Assembly: GCA_905331475.1 (NCBI GenBank)
Contig: CAJNYU010000013.1
Span: 47,599-111,598, forward strand
DNA from: Rotaria socialis
Lineage: Eukaryota > Rotifera > Eurotatoria > Philodinida > Philodinidae
Direction: 5' to 3'
DNA length: 64,000 nucleotides
Below, piece after piece: positions 56,715-64,000 of this stretch. How positions within the stretch are numbered: position 1 is the first letter of the stretch; every line of letters begins with the position of its first letter. Made by a program: the position numbers and the translations under genes. The notes beneath the pieces were generated by a model that saw only the letters and a program-made list of their open reading frames with translations, was not told where the DNA came from and did no database searches.

Positions 56715-58802
56715 TAAAATGATTATGAGCTGGCTATGATTGAGCAAATAGTTACTCGCAATGTGTGCGTGTGGATATGAATACGTATATGGGGACTGTA
56801 ACAAGGATGATTATATTATATCGGGATATCAACTGGTTTATTTGAATATTCTTCTTCCTTTTATTGTTTCATTCCCCTTCTTCGACGCGCGCCAATCAAC
56901 CGAACAGAGAGAACACGAAAAAGAGAAGGAGAAGTACACATGTTAAACTGGAAAGATGAATTTGAACACATAATAACTTATTATCAGTGTGCATAAAGAA
57001 GGAAGTCGTTATATATATATATATAAATGTCGTAGGATAGAACGAGTGCCTATATTAGCAAAGGCTATAGCTTTAGTGACACTTGAAACCTATGTTTCCA
57101 GCGCATATTCGAGCCTATAAACTGCTCTATCTGTATTTGGTGATACTATTCATCAGTGTCAATGTTGAAATGGTTCTATATTCTATATGTATACGTTAAG
57201 TAATTAATTCTGATCTATAAATCACAACATACCCATGCCTCTCTTTTTTTATTATGGAGGGGGTCAATGATAAAAACCATTTGCTTGTTTGTATTGTGTG
57301 TCAACAAGCAAGTGTCCAAGTCACTGTTCTGTATTGGCTAGTTTTTAATTATGTATACTATTAGGTATTTTCTCATTTTTAGTGTGAACGAAAGAATGAT
57401 AAACATATACAATATTTTGTCGACACCGATATTTGTGATGCTCGGTACTGCTCACATGATAAAAAAAAGAGATAAGCAGCACTATTTATATGTCAAGTAA
57501 TGATGTCGAACAAAGAATTAGTACATCGATAAATGAATCCAGGCTTATGAGCTGCTAATAATTGAATCTATCGGCAGTTGATCTTCTGAGAGGTCAGATA
57601 TTTAAGTTTTGTATATACGGCATCGGTTCAAATAAAGTATACTCTACCTGAAGATGTTTTCAGGGCTTTTAGGTAACGCAATATGCCATGATATGGTGCA
57701 CTCATAAGTGTCTTTCTCAATGTCATATCTCTGCTAAGTTTCTACTTAAAAAGCAACAAGAATTTCTGAATAGTTTATTAATCATTCACTGATTTAATAA
57801 TACAGATCTGTATGAACAAAGACAGAAAGCACTGATAAATAATCAATATGAATTGGTCCTTCGTCATATCAGCCATAAAATCATAAAAGATCAAGACTAA
57901 TCCATTTTGTATGCTTGCCAGCAGAAAAGAGTAAATGAAAGCCAAGCGATGTAGCGCAATGTATTCATAATACTTGTGCTGTTTGTGTAACTTTTAAAAT
58001 ACTACATATGTCATATGCATCGATCAAAATCCTACTCCGCAACACAGATGAATCCCGATATACTGAATTCAAATCAAAAGTTGATGAATGTGCTACACAA
58101 CATCGCTTGATTGACAACGGACAGATGAAAGGACAACTATTTGCACTTTCTTAGTGACTTTTATATATATAAAATAATATAAGAATATTTCAAGTCAATG
58201 AGAAGTTCATTTACTTTTTAGTTATTTTCAAGAAGTGTTTAGACATTACAATTTTTTGTTGACCGCTAAGATATCTCAGGCTCAACTATCATGTCAACCG
58301 TAAAATCTTATACTTGCCGTCACTGTAGTGATATGGACTGTCAACTCTAGTTGTATAAGTATTAGAGGGTATATACGTAACAAATGAGTTATAAAAAACG
58401 AAGCAGAACATGCTAATAAATGCTTGAAACATGAGATTGAGAGAAAAGTAAAAGGAAAGAGGAATAAAGTTTTGTGCACTTTTCTTTGCATAAAACTGAT
58501 TTACTTTAGTAAACGATATCTATTGAAACAGGAGAAGTTGTCATGGCTGATACCTGTGGCATATATTTAGTTAGAAAGTATGCTCTGTCTTCGTGTTCTT
58601 GTGGCATATAGTACATTCTTTGGTACTTTCGCTCTCTCTCTCTCTGCATATTTGATTCATATATCTGAACGAAACAACATTTAATTGGTATGTCATGGTA
58701 TATGAGAGGCTGCTAATATTTTAAATATATGAGAAGCATATACGTTTTATGATCTTTGTTCTTTTTTTCTGATTTCTTTTTGTTCTTGTCATAAATCGCA
58801 GT
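56715..58802. other. Intergenic 2 kb, no gene recognised
   Basis: AT-rich, with a short (TA)n run near 57012. ORFs at 56761-56946 and 58294-58491 have no homology. Confidence 0.5.
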
Positions 58803-58810
58803 GTCCTGAT

Positions 58811-59606
58811 TAGGGATGTGACAATACCAATACTATCAATACCAATACCATTTGGTATTGGTGGTATTGGTATTGGTAGGTATTGGTATTGGTAGGTATT
58901 GGTATTGGTAGGTATTGGTATTGGTGGGTATTGGTATTGTTGGGTATTGGTATTGTTGGGTATTGGTATTGGTATTGGTATTAGTGGGTATTGGTCGGTA
59001 TCGGTATTGGTATTGGTCGGTATTGGTATTGGTATTGGTATTGGTGGGTATTGGTGTCGTCAGCAGGCTGATGGAGAAAAGACATACTTGTGCACTTCCA
59101 GAAAATATCAAAATTTCGAAAATATTCTGAAGCAGTTCGATTCCTTGACGTCGAAGACCTTCATTGAAACTTTCTACAGAATCTCTAGTTTCTCAAAATA
59201 CACTATCTTGGCTGAAAAAAATCAAGATGAAAATTGCGAAAATGTTTCAGCCAGGATAGTGTATTTTGAGAAACTAGAGATTCTGTAAAAAGTTTCAGCG
59301 AAGGTCTTCGACGTCAAGGAATCGAACTGCTTCAGAATATTTTCGAAATTTTGATATTTTCTGGAAGTGCACAAGTATGCCATTTCTCCATCAGCCTGCT
59401 GACGATACCAATACCCACCAATACCAATACCAATACCAATACCCACCAATACCAATACCTACCAATACCAATGCCCACCAATACCAACCAATACCAATAC
59501 CAATGCCCACCAATACCAACCAATACCAATACCAATACCAATACCAATACCAATACCAATACCAATACCAATATCCCAATACTGTATTGGTATTGTTACA
59601 TCCCTA
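58811..59606. mobile_element. hAT-like fold-back element, 796 bp, with 8-bp target duplication
   Basis: The ends TAGGGATGTGACAATACC (left) and GGTATTGTTACATCCCTA (right) match those of the 103-bp MITE at 53638. GTCCTGAT flanks both sides (58803-58810, 59607-59614). The whole interior is one large inverted repeat: GTCAGCAGGCTGATGGAGAA at 59059 is mirrored near 59380-59402, and the arms meet around 59215-59240. Each arm contains an ATTGGT / ACCAAT minisatellite of different length. ORFs reading Trp/Tyr/Gly or Thr/Asn/Pro repeats are artefacts. Confidence 0.93.
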
Positions 59607-59614
59607 GTCCTGAT

Positions 59615-60064
59615 AAATCCCGAGGGAGACGTTCTTTGCAAATAATTTTTTCGCTGGAATCCTGACAAGCGTTGCGGTGTATGGTTATTGTCTATTCGAA
59701 TTTTAAACAAAAGCTAACATGATATTTGAAGAAGACAATGGAAAGAGTGGTAACAGAAAGTTCTTTCATTTACTTTGGAAGAGCTATGAATCAACAGACT
59801 ATTATGATTTTTTCTTTTTCCGCGATAATTATTTCAACAACAAAAAATATCAATAAAGAAGACTACAGTCAAGCCCAATTGAACGAATATATTCAAGCAT
59901 TGAGACTGAAAGTCTCAGACAAATAAACATAAGTCAAGGATCGTTTTAATTTGCTGCAGTGCTTTTATGATTCTGACTAATACTTACAGTAAATTGAATA
60001 GATAGTTTATTAAATTGATTAATGCAATGAACGTATAATAACTCAATCAATTAGAATCGTTTTG
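59615..60064. other. Intergenic, no gene supported
   Basis: A short open frame with an ATG at 59738 (about 62 aa) has no recognised motif; it could be an exon but nothing supports it. Confidence 0.4.
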
Positions 60065-61291
60065 TCAAAAGAATAGATGCAAATATGAGTCTACAAAAAA
60101 TTCGCAAACCTCTGTACTGATCTTGTGTAAAGATGGCTGTTGATAACGAATCAATGCCCAGTACCACCAGCGAATAGGTGTCATAATCATGTGCATGGCA
60201 GAGTGACTATGAGAAGCGTAGCATGATGCAATTAAACCATTAACTACAATCGTTCCTTCTGGTGTGAGAGGGGCATAGGCGTATTCATCTACATGGAAAA
60301 CATTACGAACGTTTATAACTTCAATTGGTCGTTGGCCTATCACAGGAAAAACTAGATCCCCAGCAGATACATCTCTAGCAAATCTATATTGTTCGATTCG
60401 ATCGTTAGGCTTACGAGTAAGAATGGAATGTACTGATGTGAGACGAAGTGGTTCGCTTAGATTACTGTTAGTCTGTAATTCGATAAACGAAAGATGCGAA
60501 CGCCGATGACGAAATATGGCCAGAATTGAACTTGTTTTACCAGAATTAACATGTACTAAGTCGCCTACGCGAAGATCATGCATTCTAATATGAGCACCGT
60601 TTTGAAGTGTTACCATTGTATTTTGAGCAAAGCAAGGTGCAACAGAATTAGCGACTGATGATCGAACTCTATTCCAAATTATCTCAATCTTCCGTACTTG
60701 AGACATTATCGGCTCTTTTAAAATTTGAAATAATGAGTTTGCTGTCGTCGTCGTCGTCGTCGTCGTTGTTGTTGTTGTTGTCGTTGTTGTCGTGGTCGTT
60801 GTTGTCGTGGTCGTGGTCGTTGTTGTCGTGGTCGTGGTCGTTGTTGTCGTTGTCGTCGTCTTCATTGTTCTAATTGTAGTAGTTGACTTTTGTGCTTGAA
60901 AAGAACTTACAATAAGAAATAAAACTGCTACTATGGTTACTAAAACAAGAATACAAAACATGGGCATCCACAAGTTCCTCCATTTGTTTGCTAAATGTCT
61001 CCAATCGATACAGGAGTAACTCCCGACATGAATGCCACGATTATACTCATTTCGATCATGGTGAGATTGGCTGCCAGGAAATACATATACATTGCATTCC
61101 TCACTCTGTTTAACAATGGAAATGCAAATATTCGGTTTGGTATTGTTTGAAGATGAGCTTGTGAATGTTGAATGATGAAATGGAAGGTCACTAGGCTCAC
61201 CAAACTGCTGCTTAACGCTTTCATTACGCTTGTTATTTTTTGAGTTGAGATACTCTGACTGACTTTGATCATTTTTGAAAAAACTTTCCAT
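60065..61291 (-). CDS. Membrane-anchored Hint (Hedgehog/intein autoprocessing) domain protein
   Basis: A 408-aa single-exon ORF. A Ser/Asn-rich cytosolic N-terminus (1-105) leads to one TM helix (~106-130, MFCILVLVTIVAVLFLIVSS), a poly-Thr linker of about 40 residues encoded by an ACN microsatellite, then a Hint domain (about 205-375). It starts at PCFAQNTMVTLQNG (Hedgehog: GCFPGxAxV), with the MHDLRVGDLVHV block, LTSVHSILTRK (the TxxH motif), YAYAPLTPEGTIVVNG and LIASCYASHSHS (Hedgehog: VLASCYA). A Hog-like tail includes WWYWALIRYQ. There is no Hedgehog signalling domain. The predicted topology is type II with Hint outside. Key Cys and TxxH are present, so self-cleavage chemistry is plausible. 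Similar Hog-only genes are known in other lophotrochozoans and protists. Confidence 0.85.
   Translation of the reverse strand: MESFFKNDQSQSEYLNSKNNKRNESVKQQFGEPSDLPFHHSTFTSSSSNNTKPNICISIVKQSEECNVYVFPGSQSHHDRNEYNRGIHVGSYSCIDWRHLANKWRNLWMPMFCILVLVTIVAVLFLIVSSFQAQKSTTTIRTMKTTTTTTTTTTTTTTTTTTTTTTTTTTTTTTTTTTTTTTTANSLFQILKEPIMSQVRKIEIIWNRVRSSVANSVAPCFAQNTMVTLQNGAHIRMHDLRVGDLVHVNSGKTSSILAIFRHRRSHLSFIELQTNSNLSEPLRLTSVHSILTRKPNDRIEQYRFARDVSAGDLVFPVIGQRPIEVINVRNVFHVDEYAYAPLTPEGTIVVNGLIASCYASHSHSAMHMIMTPIRWWYWALIRYQQPSLHKISTEVCEFFVDSYLHLFF
60746..60862. repeat. (GTC/GTT)n trinucleotide microsatellite coding poly-Thr
   Basis: About 39 codons of GTC/GTT/GTG on the plus strand (ACN, Thr, on the coding minus strand). 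Slippage here changes the linker length of the Hint protein. Confidence 0.9.
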
Positions 61292-61934
61292 TTTTTCACG
61301 GTTCTATAGTAGAAAAACATGAAAATGATAATCTCTAGTCAGAAATACTGGTTTTAAAATAAAATAAAATTGTTAATGGTTCTTTTTTTTCAAGCTGAAC
61401 CGAATAGAAGCAGTATTTCAGCTAGGTCGTGAGTATTATAAGATAGATAAACTACAGAGATCATCTAAAAGGTTCTCTTTACATGTATATCAGCAATATT
61501 CTTCTTGAATATGTTATTTAATACCGTTTGGACATTTATGATCAAGTTAGACGACTCATATAATTTCTGACCTTAATTTTCCAATGATCGCATTAAATGA
61601 TTGTGAACAGCTTTGGTATGACAGTCAGATAAAACATGCATTCAATGGTTGTTTGAAATTATGAATCCTCGCGTGAAATATTGGACTCATCGAATATTAT
61701 TTTATTAAGAACGCTATATTTTATTTGCCGAAATTTATGTGCTTTCATATCTGAATAGTTATTTCCATGCTTCTTACGGAAAACAAGATGTCTTCATACG
61801 AAGATGTAACTGTTCCACAGAATGAAATATTTGAACTACCTTTAGATAACCTTTTAAAAGCATGGCTTATGTCCTCCTATAGTTTCACTTATATGTGTGG
61901 AGAATGGTCTGAAAGAATTTTCCCAAATGGGTTC
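61292..61934. other. Intergenic between two minus-strand genes
   Basis: AT-rich. The plus-strand open frame from 61767 runs antisense into the zinc-finger gene and is not supported. Confidence 0.45.
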
Positions 61935-62531
61935 TTATCTTTGTTTCCATTTTGCACTGCCAAAAGCTATAAAAATAGAAAAAAAGATATATATTTCACA
62001 AACCAGTTCATATTCGCCAACAATAGAATTGGATGTTGCTTTACAGCCATAATTGATAGGTGCTTTCACCGTATTTTCCTGCTTGTATTTATCAGTTGTA
62101 AACTGTGACCTATTTTTATTATCAACAGATTCCCGACAAGGTCGTCCAGTCGCTTGGCATTTCTGGCACAACTTCTCTCTATGCTCCCCGTTAATATTTT
62201 TAGCAGTCGACTCATTTTTGCGCTCGTTTATAACGTTTTGATCGTTTGAATCATCTGGATCTAGAGGATCGGAAATTTCGTATGATTTACAATTTCTACA
62301 TTGCCGCCTGTGTGTTGAATAAAATGAGTACCAAAGAGTATTGCAATTATAGCATATATATGCAAAGTTTTTCTTGAGGTTAGCCGGAGACACTAGGGTA
62401 TCACATTCTGAACAGATCTGACCACAATCAGCCCAAGACTTAGTACTCTTCCAGAATCGTCTGCATCGAGAGCATCGAAACTCTCCATAACATGGACGAT
62501 CTCGACCAATATCTTCTTCATCATCACCCAT
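61935..62531 (-). CDS. 3CxxC-type zinc-finger protein (ZAR1/RTP-like)
   Basis: A 198-aa ORF. Residues ~13-85 carry successive CxxC pairs: YGEFRCSRCRRFWKSTKSWA, GQICSECDTLVSP, YICYNCNTLWYSF, RQCRNCKSYE; a separate EKLCQKCQATGRPCRES lies at ~120-135. The start (Y-G-x-F-x-C-x-x-C-x-x-x-W-x-S-x-x-S-W) and the final CxxC...GxxC are those of the 3CxxC zinc finger of ZAR1 and receptor-transporting proteins. ZAR1 binds mRNA in oocytes and RTPs chaperone receptors; which branch applies here is not clear. The C-terminal ~40 residues become hydrophobic (CEIYIFFSIFIAFG), possibly a tail anchor as in RTPs. The ATG at 62531 is the only in-frame start. Confidence 0.7.
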   Translation of the reverse strand: MGDDEEDIGRDRPCYGEFRCSRCRRFWKSTKSWADCGQICSECDTLVSPANLKKNFAYICYNCNTLWYSFYSTHRRQCRNCKSYEISDPLDPDDSNDQNVINERKNESTAKNINGEHREKLCQKCQATGRPCRESVDNKNRSQFTTDKYKQENTVKAPINYGCKATSNSIVGEYELVCEIYIFFSIFIAFGSAKWKQR

Positions 62532-63477
62532 GCTATTTTCTACTGGTAATCATGAGCTTCATAAAATGGTAAACTTAATAATATCGCCCCACTATTTTAT
62601 CTAAAATTAAACCTAAATAATGTTATGCAATACAAATTTGCTAGGACTTCAAAATAAATATTCCTATTTGGAAGATCTAATGTTTATTTTCAAGATTGAC
62701 TAAGAATTTGAAGGTTCATCGATATTACTTTAATAGAAAGCTTCAGCAGTTGCTACTCATAAGTTTTTCTGTTTTCATTAACCCGAAAATGACATTTATG
62801 TAAACCAATTTTGAAAAACACGATTAAATCTTACTGAATAATTCTGCTCGTATCAAGAAACTAACTGAATAAAAGTATTGAGTGTACTATTGATGTTGAA
62901 TAACGATTGATCGTATCAGTAAAGCTCCAAATATCCAAACAATATTAAAAGGCATTCATCTTACTATCGTTGGGATTGGAATAGGACAAATAAATTTATT
63001 TGTTTCAATCTTTGAGACGAATTATGATCAGAAAAATTTGAATATTTCTACTAGTACATTTTGCGCGAATCCAAGCGGAAAAAATGAAAAGGATTTATCA
63101 TACAAACATGCATTGATGGAAATATGAAGGAAAGCAAATAAAAGCATGAAAAAATGACTGCGCTCCGTTCACTGAGACAACTCATAATAAAGAATCAGAA
63201 AGCGTTGAAGGAATGAAATGAAAACATTTCGTCAAAAAGCAATGTGAGGCATTTTCAGCCCACAATGTCTGAAATTACTCTGATCTGAGTCAGACCATGT
63301 AAATATTGTTTTTCCAATTAAAATACGTCTGAATGTGCATAGACGCAGTTTTAATTAAATGTTTTTTGTGTCATGACGTAATTCGTAGGGACCTTGGTGG
63401 AAAATGTCGAGAAAATGATTGTCAATAAGAAAAAGAGAAGTTTATAGAAAAAAGAAAAATATTGATTAGTATAACTC
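62532..63477. other. Intergenic, no gene recognised
   Basis: AT-rich spacer up to the abrupt GC rise at about 63478 that marks the retrotransposon. Confidence 0.5.
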
Positions 63478-64000
63478 CACCATGGGGACCACAATCCGGT
63501 GATCTCTGTGCCGGTCGCAAGTCCGGAAAAAGGAGGAGCGTTAGACGGAAGGAGTGCAGATGCCGCCGTCTGTCAAAAAGAAAAGACGAAAGAAACCAAC
63601 CATGAACGACGACGATAATCGAAAACCATACCGGCTCGGACGTCGCCCGGGTGAACAAGGTCCGCGTCCTCTGTCGAGTAACCAGGACAGAATCGAAAAA
63701 TTGGCTACTGGAAAGACAGGAACAAAGACAGGAACAACAACACGACAGATAGTTACAAATAAAACAGCAGCAGCAGTAACATCAAATGTCAAAATTGGTC
63801 AACAACAGTGGAAGATAACGAAAGACACACTTACAGTGGGTACCTGGAACGTTCAAACGTTATGGGCAACAGGAAAGCTAGAATTGCTAAGAAATGAAAT
63901 GAAACGTTTCAGATTTGATGTCATCGGGATTTCTGAAGTACGCTGGACAGGAAAAGGAGAAACACCAAGTGGTGATTTCATCTGGTCAGGAGAAGATACT
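63478..64000 (+). mobile_element. 5' end of an RTE-like non-LTR retrotransposon (runs off the window)
   Basis: GC content rises sharply at ACTCCACCATGGGGACCACA (about 63475), the likely 5' UTR start. The ORF beginning at 63560 encodes an apurinic-type endonuclease. The element continues past 64000, so length and intactness cannot be judged. Confidence 0.75.
63560..64000 (+). CDS. Non-LTR retrotransposon ORF, N-terminal part with APE endonuclease (partial)
   Basis: 147 codons open to the window edge. A basic N-terminus (MPPSVKKKRRKKPTMNDDDN) and Thr/Lys-rich linker lead to LTVGTWNVQTLWATGKLELL, then RFDVIGISEVRWTGKGE, the first two APE endonuclease blocks (TWNVRTL... and DIxGISExRWxGxGE) of RTE-type and related elements. 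Reverse transcriptase must lie beyond 64000. No stop in this part. Confidence 0.85.
   Translation, partial: MPPSVKKKRRKKPTMNDDDNRKPYRLGRRPGEQGPRPLSSNQDRIEKLATGKTGTKTGTTTRQIVTNKTAAAVTSNVKIGQQQWKITKDTLTVGTWNVQTLWATGKLELLRNEMKRFRFDVIGISEVRWTGKGETPSGDFIWSGEDT

Noticed and set aside
58836-59710. Long Trp/Tyr/Gly and Thr/Asn/Pro-repeat ORFs on both strands
   Set aside because: They are translations of the ATTGGT/ACCAAT minisatellite inside the hAT-like fold-back element; every frame is open for that reason.
61767-62108. 113-aa plus-strand ORF
   Set aside because: Mostly antisense to the 3CxxC zinc-finger gene; that gene has recognisable Cys motifs and the antisense frame has none.
63422-63792. 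Minus-strand ORFs at the window end
   Set aside because: Antisense to the retrotransposon ORF, which carries clear APE endonuclease motifs on the plus strand.

Overview
The window is animal nuclear DNA and most probably comes from a bdelloid rotifer (Adineta or Rotaria type). The reasons are an AT-rich background, compact intron-containing genes, clear metazoan orthologues (REDD1/DDIT4, FER/FES kinase, GCHFR, LIS1, TMEM127, a Kir channel, a rhodopsin-like GPCR), F-box/LRR-like genes, bacterial-looking domains with introns (DUF2807/GIN, GrpB, FkbM), many short non-autonomous DNA elements, and scattered degenerate TGTGGG-type tracts. TGTGGG is the known bdelloid telomere repeat. The taxon is an inference, not something the sequence states.

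Layout. The first 16.5 kb are conserved housekeeping and signalling genes: DDIT4-like (+), FER/FES-like kinase (+, 15 exons, 786 aa), GCHFR (+, 84 aa, starting 46 bp after the kinase stop), LIS1 (-, 12 exons, 409 aa), TMEM127 (-, 4 exons, 283 aa) and an inward-rectifier K+ channel (+, 3 exons, 392 aa). From 18 to 40 kb the region is accessory in character: a divergent pair of AIG1/GIMAP-like GTPases, a third truncated GTPase, a gene split by a fold-back element, a secreted GIN-domain protein, a tRNA-derived SINE with 13-bp target duplications, a SEP-GrpB-Cys-rich fusion gene, a SAM-domain exon, and several inverted-repeat elements (CCCAGGTC family, 52-bp palindromic repeats, a CCGCGG cluster, a TA-flanked MITE). 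From 39 to 48 kb come an HSL-type esterase, two convergent F-box genes and a GPCR. From 48.8 to 64 kb come an intact-looking DD37D mariner-type transposon, a dynamin/Mx-like GTPase, a decayed glycosyltransferase/FkbM pseudogene, two hAT-like elements with 8-bp duplications, a membrane-anchored Hint-domain protein, a 3CxxC zinc-finger protein and the 5' end of an RTE-like retrotransposon running off the window.

How the genes relate. There is no single pathway. DDIT4 and TMEM127 homologues are both negative regulators of mTORC1. FER-GCHFR has the tight spacing and polypyrimidine/AG acceptor expected of an SL-trans-spliced operon; TMEM127-LIS1 is a weaker candidate. The four dynamin/AIG1/IRG-like GTPases suggest a cell-autonomous defence or membrane-remodelling repertoire, but that is inference. 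Exon joins were worked out by hand from splice signals and reading phase; FER, GCHFR, LIS1, TMEM127, Kir, GIN, SEP-GrpB, the second F-box gene and the GPCR all close in frame.
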